Below are positions 41,325 to 50,391 of a DNA stretch of 64,000 bases, in pieces; the stretch's first letter is position 1, and every line of letters starts with the position of its first letter. Below the pieces are notes generated by a model. That model was not told the origin of the DNA. It saw only the letters and a program-made list of their open reading frames with translations, and ran no database searches. Location: the NCBI GenBank assembly GCA_031425155.1, contig JANPIV010000056.1:1-64000 (forward strand). The letters are read 5' to 3'. A program made the translations under genes and the position numbers. The stretch comes from M3007 sp031425155. Its GTDB lineage: Bacteria; Bacteroidota; Bacteroidia; Chitinophagales; Saprospiraceae.

Positions 41325-42472
41325 TTGGATGGACTTTGTATAAAAAGATGATAACCCACTGAAAAGAAAAACATCTGACCATCTAGAAAGGGACTTTTGC
41401 GGCCCATGCGCAGCCAGTGATAGCCTACCCGCAACCGAATGCCGTGGAAAGTACCTTTTTCCACGCCCTGTAAGTTCCATTCTTTCCGAAACAATTTGAC
41501 ATCGGTCGTCAGCGCGGCCATCAAATGTGCATCGCTGAAATTGAACTCCGAATAGTAGTCCGGGTTTTCGCCTTCCTCCGGCACCGGCGGGACGAGCGAA
41601 GCAAAAGAACCACCCACCGAAGGCGTGACGCGCAGCCGTTTCGTGTTCAGTACATCGCGGCCTATTTCCAGCCCCGCTGTCAGAAAATCAGCCCGGTCTT
41701 CTTTGGGCCAATCAAACCCGTTATGCCGGATGGTGCGGCTCAGTCTCGTGCTGCCGGTCATAAATTCAGCCCCGAGATGCCAGCCCTTGCGCCATAAATA
41801 AAAACTGCCTTCTACGCCAACTGCTGGTCTGATAGAACGATCCAACTGGTTGTTCCACTGGCTGTTAGCCAATAGAAGTGACATGCCAAAACCCCGCTGA
41901 CTGGGCGAAGAGCTTAGTTTCACATCCGGTCGTATGGAACGGATAAAATCAGCAAACCGCGACTCAGGGTAGCGTTGCAGGAATGCGTCCAGGCGGATGG
42001 CCCAGTCTTTTTGGTCCTGATTCAGGCGGAGCAAATAATCTATTTGCAACACAACAAAAGCCTTTTCTTCCTCACTCAGCAGGGCGCGTTGCAGGCGATT
42101 GTACATTTCAAAACGCTGCTCATACAAAGTCCGGTCAATCGTCTCAAACAGGCTATCGTTTCGGGGGGCTACTTTATTGGCTTGCCGCTCCCGTTCGGCC
42201 TCATCGAAGCGCATCACTTCATCGAACAAATTGCCGTAGGCCTCTTCCCAAATATACAGCAGCCAGCGTTCATCCCAGACCAGGCCCACATAAGTATCAG
42301 TTTCCAGTCGGCTCAGCGAATCCATCCACAAGGCGGCAGCAGCCGGGTCGTCGGCAGCGAAAGCGCGCTGCAATTCCAGCCGGGCCGAAGTAATGCGGCT
42401 GGGAAGGGTAGTCTGGGCGGTGGCCAGCGTGGGTAGCAGCCAAACTATTAGATAGAGTAGAATAAGTCGCAT
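41321..42472 (-). CDS. Exported protein with probable outer-membrane beta-barrel, hypothetical
   Basis: The 383-residue product has a signal peptide (LYLIVWLLPTLATAQ). The first half is helical (WMDSLSRLETDTYVGLVWDE, LQRALLSEEEKAFVVLQIDY) and the second half has alternating aromatic strands (AVGVEGSFYLWRKGWHLGAE, GIRLRVGYHWLRMGRKSPFL), ending in MFFFSVGYHLFIQSPSK. The last strands fit a small outer-membrane barrel. It is translationally coupled to the MFS transporter downstream, so it could help a substrate cross the envelope. The family is not recognised. Confidence 0.65.
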   Translation of the reverse strand: MRLILLYLIVWLLPTLATAQTTLPSRITSARLELQRAFAADDPAAAALWMDSLSRLETDTYVGLVWDERWLLYIWEEAYGNLFDEVMRFDEAERERQANKVAPRNDSLFETIDRTLYEQRFEMYNRLQRALLSEEEKAFVVLQIDYLLRLNQDQKDWAIRLDAFLQRYPESRFADFIRSIRPDVKLSSSPSQRGFGMSLLLANSQWNNQLDRSIRPAVGVEGSFYLWRKGWHLGAEFMTGSTRLSRTIRHNGFDWPKEDRADFLTAGLEIGRDVLNTKRLRVTPSVGGSFASLVPPVPEEGENPDYYSEFNFSDAHLMAALTTDVKLFRKEWNLQGVEKGTFHGIRLRVGYHWLRMGRKSPFLDGQMFFFSVGYHLFIQSPSK

Positions 42473-42538
42473 GGGAAGTTTTTTACATCAAATATCAAAA
42501 ATCTGCATTCATCAATCATCAATCAAATTTTTTGAAAT

Positions 42539-43357
42539 CTAGAATATGCCCGCAAATACCTGCGTTGCCGGGCCGCACAGCCACACCTCCCGAAAGCCGT
42601 CGCCACTGGCCTGAAAACGGACCGACAAATGGCCGCCCTGGGCTTGCACAGCCGTCTCGCCCGCTGTTTCAGGGGCCATTTTGTTACGCAGGGCATAAGC
42701 CAGTGCCGCCGCCGTCACTCCAGTGCCGCAGGCCAGCGTTTCGTCTTCCACCCCGCGTTCGTAGGTGCGAATACGCAGGCCAGCGGGCGTTGGTTCCACC
42801 AGATTGACATTAATCCCCGCCTCCCGAAAACGCTCGGAATAACGCACCGCCCGGCCCGCTTCCACCATATTCAGGTCGCCTATTTTATTGGCAAAATGCA
42901 CGTAGTGCGGCGAACCGGTATTTAAAACATAGGTGTCAACGTCTTGTCGTTCAATGTTTTGCACGTCCATCATTTTTAATTCCACCCAATATTTTGCCTG
43001 GCCGTTGGCCAAATCAGCGTCGGGATGATCCGTACGTACCTGCGCTTCGTGAGGCCCGTCAATGGCCAGAAAACGACACGTGCCGGTAGTAACCCCCAAA
43101 TCCTGCGCAAAGGCAGCGATGCACCGTCCACCGTTGCCGCACATGCTGCTTTCGCGGCCGTCGGCATTGAAATAAATCATTTCAAAATCGTAGTCGGGGT
43201 GGTTTTGCAGCAGGATCAGGCCATCCGCGCCGATGCCGAAACGGCGATCACAGAGCCGCTCGATGAGTTCGGTATCGGTGCGGGTAATGGGTTGTTCCTG
43301 GCGTTGATCCAGCATCACGAAATCATTGCCCGCGCCCTGATATTTCCAAAATTTCAT
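42539..43357 (-). CDS. dapF: Diaminopimelate epimerase DapF
   Basis: The 272-residue enzyme converts LL- to meso-diaminopimelate for lysine and peptidoglycan synthesis. The two-cysteine active site is present: Cys73 in ESSMCGNGGRCIAAFA and Cys210 in EDETLACGTGVTAAA. The start MKFWKYQGAGNDFVMLD and RFGIGADGLILLQ match the family. Its length is standard. It stands alone; no dap gene is adjacent. Confidence 0.96.
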   Translation of the reverse strand: MKFWKYQGAGNDFVMLDQRQEQPITRTDTELIERLCDRRFGIGADGLILLQNHPDYDFEMIYFNADGRESSMCGNGGRCIAAFAQDLGVTTGTCRFLAIDGPHEAQVRTDHPDADLANGQAKYWVELKMMDVQNIERQDVDTYVLNTGSPHYVHFANKIGDLNMVEAGRAVRYSERFREAGINVNLVEPTPAGLRIRTYERGVEDETLACGTGVTAAALAYALRNKMAPETAGETAVQAQGGHLSVRFQASGDGFREVWLCGPATQVFAGIF

Positions 43358-43546
43358 TTTGTCAGTAATTTAATCGCCTTTCCGATCCAAATGGGAAGGC
43401 GGACGATAGTGAAACACAAATGTCCGCCAAGTCTGGCCAGGATGCAGCGTTTGGATGGCTAAAAGAATGTTAAAATCGGCTGAATGGTATCACTCCTGCT
43501 CACAAAACAAGGTCATTACACAGTTAAAAAAACGTTGGCCTGACTG

Positions 43547-43574
43547 TTGTAACGCAGACTTATGCTTATCTTGG
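43547..43574 (+). promoter_or_regulatory. Candidate promoter of the HtrA-like protease
   Basis: TTG at 43547-43549, a 17-base spacer and TATCTTGG at 43567-43574 (seven of eight matches to TAnnTTTG) form a well-spaced Bacteroidota promoter. The expected start is near 43581, leaving about 150 bases of leader before the ATG at 43730. The rest of the 43358-43729 interval holds no convincing gene; a 92-codon frame at 43455-43733 has no family features. Confidence 0.45.
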
Positions 43575-43729
43575 CTTTCGTTTTTCAAGCAAAAAATTAA
43601 CAAAAAGCGTACAACCAGACGGGCCAAAAATTCGTCTCTATTATCTGCGTTTGCCTCAATAGAGCGCACAGGCCTTAAACTAAAACAAGAAGACCAGCGT
43701 TTTCGCAAACGTACTACCTACACAAGACT

Positions 43730-45169
43730 ATGAGGAAATCCTTGCTGCTTTGCCTGGCTTGCGTGGCCAGTTCGCTACTTTCTGTGTTTTTTTACAGCCA
43801 ATTGGAGCGTCACAACCGGGTGGTGTGGAATAATGCCGAAGGGGAAGTTCGTTATACGGGTTTGGTAGAAAAACTGTTCAATGCGCGTTCTACCGGCGAA
43901 TTTCACTCCGCTTCGCCCACCAATTTTATCGAATCCGCCGAAGTGGCTACCCCGGCGGTGGTCAATATACGGGCACTGATCGAGAATGAAAGCGGATTTT
44001 GGAAAACGGGTTCTATGACGGGCTCTTCCGGCTCCGGCGTCATCCTTTCGCCGGATGGATATGTGGTGACCAATCACCACGTAATCGAAAAAAGTTCCGA
44101 CATCAAAGTGACGATGGCCGATAAGCGGGAATATAGAGCCAAAGTGGTGGGCTCTGACCCGTCCACCGATATTGCCCTGCTGAAAATCGAAGGCAACGAC
44201 CTGCCTTTTCTGGTATTTGGCAACAGCGACTCGGTGCGCGTAGGCGAATGGGTGCTCGCCGTAGGCAATCCGTTCAACCTCGAAAGCACCGTCACCGCCG
44301 GGATTGTCAGTGCCAAAGGCCGCAATATAAACATATTAGGTGGCGGAGCCAGTATTGAGTCGTTTATTCAGACCGATGCTGCCGTGAATCCCGGCAACAG
44401 TGGGGGCGCATTGGTCAACACAGCGGGCGAACTGGTGGGTATTAATACTGCAATTATCACGGGGTCAGGCACTTATGAAGGTTATTCCTTTGCGGTGCCG
44501 TCCAACCTCGTGCAAAAAGTCATTCGTGATCTCCGGGAGTTTGGCCTGGTGCAACGGGCTTTTCTCGGCGTTGGCATTGAAGATCTGGACGGAGAACGTG
44601 CCCGCGAATTTGGCCTGCCCAATGCCGAAGGTATTCTGGTCAACCGCATTACTCCCGATGGTGCCGCTTCTGCCGCTGGATTGCAAATTGGCGATGTCAT
44701 TATCGGGCTGAACAATACGCGGATGCGCAGTACCTCTGAATTGCAGGAACTGGTGGGACGTTATCGCCCCGGCGATCAGGTGACGCTCGAATACTGGCGC
44801 GTGGGCAAGAAATACCGCTCCCGATTGCTTTTGAAAGATGCCAATAACAAATCCTCCAATGGGGTGGTACAGATGCAGGGCAACGAACTGGAGAAAGAGT
44901 TTGGGCTCGAACTTCGTGACTTGAGCCGGGAGGAGCGACGTACTTTGCAGGCCCGCGGGGCTATGGTCATCAGTGTGCGACGGGGTAGCATTGTCTATGA
45001 AACCAATATGCAGCCTGGTCTGGTCATCACTGCGGTGAACGGGGCGCAGGTAGCCAGCGTGAGCGAAACGGTGGAGGCCATTAAAAGTGCTTCCAGGAAT
45101 CTGGTGCTGGATGGCTACTACGAAGGTCAGCCGGACTTGTATTCCTATCGCTTCCGAAAACCTGATTGA
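43730..45169 (+). CDS. HtrA/DegP-family trypsin-like serine protease with PDZ
   Basis: The 479-residue periplasmic quality-control protease has an N-terminal membrane anchor (LLLCLACVASSLLSVFFYS). The catalytic triad is visible: His117 in YVVTNHHVIE, Asp147 in DPSTDIALLKIE and Ser224 in NPGNSGGALVN, with the oxyanion loop. PDZ1 follows at about 275-365 (FLGVGIEDLDGERAREFG ... GDVIIGLNNTRMRSTSEL). The region after residue 375 reads like a diverged second PDZ (AMVISVRRGSIVYETNMQPG). It degrades misfolded envelope proteins. It precedes the giant C25 peptidase by 82 bases. Confidence 0.93.
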   Translation: MRKSLLLCLACVASSLLSVFFYSQLERHNRVVWNNAEGEVRYTGLVEKLFNARSTGEFHSASPTNFIESAEVATPAVVNIRALIENESGFWKTGSMTGSSGSGVILSPDGYVVTNHHVIEKSSDIKVTMADKREYRAKVVGSDPSTDIALLKIEGNDLPFLVFGNSDSVRVGEWVLAVGNPFNLESTVTAGIVSAKGRNINILGGGASIESFIQTDAAVNPGNSGGALVNTAGELVGINTAIITGSGTYEGYSFAVPSNLVQKVIRDLREFGLVQRAFLGVGIEDLDGERAREFGLPNAEGILVNRITPDGAASAAGLQIGDVIIGLNNTRMRSTSELQELVGRYRPGDQVTLEYWRVGKKYRSRLLLKDANNKSSNGVVQMQGNELEKEFGLELRDLSREERRTLQARGAMVISVRRGSIVYETNMQPGLVITAVNGAQVASVSETVEAIKSASRNLVLDGYYEGQPDLYSYRFRKPD

Positions 45170-45251
45170 AAATCTCAAATGTCGGGTATTGCCAATTTCT
45201 ACCCGCTCATTTTATAATAAGTCGTCTATTTTTGCTGCCAAAATATTCCTT

Positions 45252-48200
45252 ATGCGCCAATTTCTACTTGTTTTTTGCTTTTTTGCCATTAGCCAGACGG
45301 CCCTTTTCAGTCAAATGGTGGTAGGGACCGATACCCTGCTGGGCAACGAATGGATTGATTATTCCAAGACATATTACAAAATCAGCGTAGGTGCTGACGG
45401 CGTATATCGCGTCCCTGCCGCGTCCCTGCTGGCGGCCGGTATTCCGGTCGCTGCTATTTCCAGTCAGGAATTCCGGTTGTATCATAATGGTCAACAGACA
45501 CCGCTGTTCATTTCTTCCGGCGACTCCCCGTTGGGATCAACCGATTTTATCGAGTTCTACGGACAAAAAAACCGCGACGAACTGGATCAGCATTTGTTCG
45601 ATGATCCGGCAGCAGAAAATGTCAATCCGCGGTATAGCATGTTTACAGATACGGCTGCTTATTTCCTGACCTGGGAGACCACGGGTGTGGGTTTGCGGTA
45701 CGCAGAGGTGGAAAATGAGATGACCAATTTGCCGCCAAAAGAAGATTACTGCTGGTTCAATAACGAACTGCTATTCAAATCTTCGCATATTAAACGCAAG
45801 GAATCTCAGTATGTCGCTAATTCTTGGTTCGACGGGGAAGGTTTTGCGGAACCTCAAACAATAAGTAGTGTAAATCAAATAACTCCGCAGAAACTGTTTG
45901 CTAATGGGCCGAACGCGTCTATTGCTATACGCTATGCCGGAGTTGCATTAGAGGCACACCGGCAAGCATTGCGCATTAATGACGCACTAATTCTGACCGA
46001 TACTTTTTATGGCTGGAAAGTAATGCAACATAATATTTCAGTAGCCTTAAATGAATTTAATCCGGGCCTTAAACTGGAACTTTTAGGCGAAGCATCCAAC
46101 AAGGATCGGCGCGCTATAGGTTATATTACGACGCGGTATCCCCGCGAATTTAATTTTTCAAACGAGGGAGACGCTTATTTTGAATTAAATAGCGGGACTA
46201 GTGGCACTACTTACCGGTATTTAGAGGTAGATGGAATAAATGGCCCATCTGATGCCGTTCTGCTGGATTTAACGACCAATTCCCGGTACGTGCCCGTGGT
46301 ACAGGGCAATCAATTGAAATTTAAGGTGAAGGATGATGGGACGTCGTCGAGATTAAAGTTTGTGGTGGCTGGTGCAGGTATTCGTACTATTCAGAATTTA
46401 AAACCGGTTTCTTTTCGGGACTACTCCCAACTGGATGGTAATTATATTATTCTGACTCATCCTGCGCTGATGCAGGGGGGCAGTAATTCTGCGATTGCAG
46501 ATTATGCCAGCTATCGGTCGAGTGCTCCGGGTGGTAATTATAATGTAGTAACCGTAGATGTGACCGAACTATATGACCAGTTTGCTTATGGCGTTGCGTT
46601 CCATCCTGTCAGTATTCGGAACTTTGTTCAATATATCCATCGCGAATGGACTGATCCAAAGTATCTTTTCTTTATTGGTAAAGGATTGAATTACAGCAGC
46701 TTTCGCGATCCAGGCACCCAGACAGCATTGACCAATACTAATTTTTTTGTACCTGTTTATGGTACGCCGGGTACTGACTGGCCATTCGTGATGCGCAGAG
46801 GCGGGCTCAGTGCTCCGTTGCTGGCCGTGGGCAGGCTGGCAGTAACCAAACCATCGGAAATAAGCGATTATTTGAATAAAATAATAGAGCGCGATGTTGC
46901 TTTGTCTAACCCTGAGCAATCATTGGCTAATAAGGCATGGATGAAAAAGGTGGTCCATGCTGGTGGAGGCTATAGTGAGGGCGAGCGCGCCCTGCTTAAA
47001 GGTTATATAAACGGCTTTTCTGACATATTAAGAAAGGGCAGGATTGGGGCAGAAGTGGTAAGTTTATTTAAAGATTCTAATGATCCGGTACAAACTTCCG
47101 GGTTCAGCAAACAAAAAGAGGAAATCAATAAAGGGGCCGCTATGTGGTTGATTTTCGGGCATTCCTCTCCTAATGTTGTAGATTACGACATTGGTAGAGC
47201 CAGGGACTACAGTAATAACCCGCGTTATCCCGTTATGATGGTGCTGGGCTGTTATTCCGGCTTGGCTTCCCAGGTGTCCATAGGATTGGGCGAAGAATTC
47301 GTTTTGGCCCCCAGAAGCGGGGCCATAGCTTATGTGGCTACCTGCGATTATGGACTGGCGGATGCGCTGGATGCGTTCGGTAAAGAATATTACCAGCTGT
47401 TGAGTGGTCCTGCCTACGGAAGTAGTATCGGTTTTACTTTGAAATCCCTTATTGACTCCCTTCATGCTACCAATTGGCTCAGTTTACGCTCCCTTGCCCA
47501 CCAAATGGTCCTGCAGGGCGACCCGGCTGTCGTTATTCCAGGCCAGCCTGCCCCTGATTATTTGGTAGATAATCAGTCAGTGCGGATCGAACCTAACCCG
47601 GTTACTATAAATGGCTCTGATTATTCTTTTGATTTTGACCTGGTCAATATAGGCGAAAACAAGAAGGATTCTATTCAACTCAGAATAGAGCAGAAATTGC
47701 CAAATGACAGCATCCGTTTATTAAAAATAGATACCATACTCGCTCCATCTTTCAGGGGTTCTTATCATTATGCTTTTGCGGCTGATGATGAAAAAATGGT
47801 CGGTTACAATCGTATTCTGGTCACCGCAGATGCAGACAATCGGGTGGCTGAGCTGCCCATGGCTGCCGAAAGTAATAACGATCTGGTGGACGGCTCGGGT
47901 ACTAAAGGCGTAGAAGCATATTTCTACACTAATGAGATTAGACCAGTATATCCTCCGCCATTTTCTATTGTATCGAAGCCGTCGGTTACATTGAGTGCCT
48001 ACGCACCTTTTTTCAAGAATACACTACAGCGTTTTAAGTTTGAACTGGATACGCTGGAATCGTTCAGCAGTCCACTTTTGCAAAGGACTGAAAGTGTAGT
48101 CTTTGGGGGACTCGTGCAATGGAAACCTGAATTGCAATTACAGGATGGAAAAGTATATTATTGGCGGGTGGCCAGAGATACTTTGATTGGAAATAAAATA

Positions 48201-50294
48201 ATCTGGCAACCCAGTTCTTTTATTTCTCTGGCCGGCAGCCCTGCCGGTTGGAACCAGTCACATTTTGGCCAGTTTATTCAGAACGATCTTAATCTGCTGG
48301 ATACTATAATCAACGAACGTCGCATAGATTTTGCTGATAACCTGACCGAAGTGAAGGTGGTCGTGGCCTTCCGGGACCCACTGAGTAATGGAATTACCGG
48401 CCTGTCTAACAGTTATTATGAAGGAGTGCTGAGTGATTACGAGTGGTTAGTTTACCTGGGCTCCCGCAATGGCGTGTTGGTGATGGTAGAAAATTCAACT
48501 ACCGGCCACGTTATTCGGAATCCGCCCGGTGGCTCTAACCCAACTTCATCGGAGCAGCCCTTCTTTTTCTTTGAAACCAAAGATGCAAGCCAGCGCATAG
48601 CACTGATGGATTTTCTGGAACAACAAGTGCCCGATAAATCGGTGGTGGCCGTGTATGCTACGAATTACCCGGGGGATACCATCGGTTACGGACCACAGTT
48701 TTGGGCCGGCGATTCTATTACTTATGGCAAAAATCTATTCCAGGTCTTTGAAGCTGCGGGTGCTCAGCGGGTTCGGGGGCTGACCAATTTCACGTATGAG
48801 CCGTACCCGTATGGACTGATATTCAAAAAGGGCGATCCACAATTTGAAGCGGTTGATATAGTAATAAAGTCAACTCATGTGGACTCTGTAATTACTATCC
48901 GCCGGGAGTTTCCGGCCAAGTGGTACACTGGTAGTACAGAAACATCGTTGGTCGGGCCGGCCAAAAGGTGGAATAAACTTCAATGGGAACGTACTGATCT
49001 GGATAATCCTAATGAAATTTCTACTCTCCTGGTCTATGGAGTGCGAACAAACGGGCAGGATAGCCTGATCTATCGTTTGCAGGAACCGGCAGAAAAAGAC
49101 CTTGCCAGCGTGGATGCCCACACGTTTCCGCATTTGAAAGTCCTATACCAAACAAAAGATTCCCTGCTGCATACTTCGGTGGAATTGCGCCAGTTGCGAG
49201 TACTCTATGATCCCTACCCGGAGGGGGCTGTTCATCCGGCGGCGTACGCTACTTTTTATAATGATACTTTGCAACAGGGCGACCCCATGCGCGCTTCCGT
49301 TGCTTTTGCTAATATTTCTGATACGCCCATGGATTCTCTACTAGTGCGGTTTCGGGTAGAGAATGATAATGGCAAGCAGGATTTGTTGCGTAAATTCCGA
49401 CCGCTACCGGCTGGCGATACGTTACATACCTCCGTAGTCTTTCCAACGCTTTCGATGCAAGGGCAGCAGAGACTGATCATTGATGTGAATCCAGACATGG
49501 CACAGCCGGAATTACTGCATACCAATAATATTTTTGTACAACCTTTTCAGGTACAACGCGACAATCGTAACCCGCTGTTGGATGTGAGTTTCGATGGCTT
49601 GCACATTATGGATGGCGATCTGGTGTCTGCTAAACCAGAGGTAGTGATTTCGCTAAAAGATGACAATCGTTTTATTGCAGTGACCGATACAGCTGCTATT
49701 GGTTTGCAAGTAGTATATCCCGATGGTCAGATGAGGCTTCTGCCTTTTAACGATCCTACCGTAACCTATTTCCCGGCATCGCCCGGCGATTTGCCGCGTA
49801 AAAACCAGGCTAAACTCGAATGGCGGCCTGCCTTTACGCAGGATGGGGATTATAAACTGGTCGTGAATGGACGGGACGCCGCTGGCAATTTGTCGGCTGC
49901 TCTGGATTATTCTGTTAATTTTAAAGTAATCACTAAATCTTCTATTTCCAATCTGCTCAATTATCCGAATCCCTTCTCTACGTCCACCTGTTTTGTCTAT
50001 ACCATGACGGGTGCCGAATCGCCATCTAATTTTAAAGTACAAATTATGACCGTGAGTGGCAGGGTCGTACGGGAGATCACCACTGCGGAATTCGGCTCGT
50101 TGCAAGTAGGCACCCACATCAGCGATTTTTGCTGGGATGGTAAAGACCAGTTCGGCGATCAATTGGCCAATGGTGTTTATCTCTATCGGGTAGTGGCCAA
50201 AAAAGCCGATGGATCAGATTTCGAGGCTTTTGAAAACCAGAAATCCGACGGTTTCTTTAAGCAGGGCTTTGGGAAAATGGTGTTGATGCGATAA
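45252..50294 (+). CDS. Giant C25-family cysteine peptidase, PorU-like, with FlgD/T9SS-type C-terminal domain
   Basis: The 1680-residue exported protein has a signal peptide (LLVFCFFAISQTALFSQ). The start is the ATG at 45252, 82 bases after the upstream gene; a longer frame to 45087 overlaps that gene. The N-terminal part (YYKISVGADGVYRVPAASL ...) is the PorU/gingipain pro-region type. The peptidase C25 domain has His637 in IFGHSSPNVVD and Cys667 in VLGCYSG, the catalytic dyad. CARDB/beta-sandwich modules follow, then a FlgD-like C-terminal Ig domain (LLNYPNPFSTSTCFVYTMTG ... NGVYLYRVVAKK). PorU is the T9SS sortase, but this protein is longer than I expect for PorU, so it may be a secreted C25 protease. 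Confidence 0.82.
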   Translation: MRQFLLVFCFFAISQTALFSQMVVGTDTLLGNEWIDYSKTYYKISVGADGVYRVPAASLLAAGIPVAAISSQEFRLYHNGQQTPLFISSGDSPLGSTDFIEFYGQKNRDELDQHLFDDPAAENVNPRYSMFTDTAAYFLTWETTGVGLRYAEVENEMTNLPPKEDYCWFNNELLFKSSHIKRKESQYVANSWFDGEGFAEPQTISSVNQITPQKLFANGPNASIAIRYAGVALEAHRQALRINDALILTDTFYGWKVMQHNISVALNEFNPGLKLELLGEASNKDRRAIGYITTRYPREFNFSNEGDAYFELNSGTSGTTYRYLEVDGINGPSDAVLLDLTTNSRYVPVVQGNQLKFKVKDDGTSSRLKFVVAGAGIRTIQNLKPVSFRDYSQLDGNYIILTHPALMQGGSNSAIADYASYRSSAPGGNYNVVTVDVTELYDQFAYGVAFHPVSIRNFVQYIHREWTDPKYLFFIGKGLNYSSFRDPGTQTALTNTNFFVPVYGTPGTDWPFVMRRGGLSAPLLAVGRLAVTKPSEISDYLNKIIERDVALSNPEQSLANKAWMKKVVHAGGGYSEGERALLKGYINGFSDILRKGRIGAEVVSLFKDSNDPVQTSGFSKQKEEINKGAAMWLIFGHSSPNVVDYDIGRARDYSNNPRYPVMMVLGCYSGLASQVSIGLGEEFVLAPRSGAIAYVATCDYGLADALDAFGKEYYQLLSGPAYGSSIGFTLKSLIDSLHATNWLSLRSLAHQMVLQGDPAVVIPGQPAPDYLVDNQSVRIEPNPVTINGSDYSFDFDLVNIGENKKDSIQLRIEQKLPNDSIRLLKIDTILAPSFRGSYHYAFAADDEKMVGYNRILVTADADNRVAELPMAAESNNDLVDGSGTKGVEAYFYTNEIRPVYPPPFSIVSKPSVTLSAYAPFFKNTLQRFKFELDTLESFSSPLLQRTESVVFGGLVQWKPELQLQDGKVYYWRVARDTLIGNKIIWQPSSFISLAGSPAGWNQSHFGQFIQNDLNLLDTIINERRIDFADNLTEVKVVVAFRDPLSNGITGLSNSYYEGVLSDYEWLVYLGSRNGVLVMVENSTTGHVIRNPPGGSNPTSSEQPFFFFETKDASQRIALMDFLEQQVPDKSVVAVYATNYPGDTIGYGPQFWAGDSITYGKNLFQVFEAAGAQRVRGLTNFTYEPYPYGLIFKKGDPQFEAVDIVIKSTHVDSVITIRREFPAKWYTGSTETSLVGPAKRWNKLQWERTDLDNPNEISTLLVYGVRTNGQDSLIYRLQEPAEKDLASVDAHTFPHLKVLYQTKDSLLHTSVELRQLRVLYDPYPEGAVHPAAYATFYNDTLQQGDPMRASVAFANISDTPMDSLLVRFRVENDNGKQDLLRKFRPLPAGDTLHTSVVFPTLSMQGQQRLIIDVNPDMAQPELLHTNNIFVQPFQVQRDNRNPLLDVSFDGLHIMDGDLVSAKPEVVISLKDDNRFIAVTDTAAIGLQVVYPDGQMRLLPFNDPTVTYFPASPGDLPRKNQAKLEWRPAFTQDGDYKLVVNGRDAAGNLSAALDYSVNFKVITKSSISNLLNYPNPFSTSTCFVYTMTGAESPSNFKVQIMTVSGRVVREITTAEFGSLQVGTHISDFCWDGKDQFGDQLANGVYLYRVVAKKADGSDFEAFENQKSDGFFKQGFGKMVLMR

Positions 50295-50391
50295 ACAGTG
50301 ATGGATGAATTTACCAGGTTATTATTGAAAATAACTGCTTACCGAAAGCAGAAAATTCTCCGTTTCTACCAATATTTGGCAGGTATTCATC

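Noticed and set aside
43601..43729. Possible small RNA or riboswitch in the long leader of the HtrA gene
   Set aside because: I saw no conserved aptamer or clear hairpin with a terminator in this stretch.
43455..43733. 92-codon frame between dapF and the HtrA gene
   Set aside because: It has no family features, a basic low-complexity C-terminus, overlaps the HtrA start and contains the candidate promoter.
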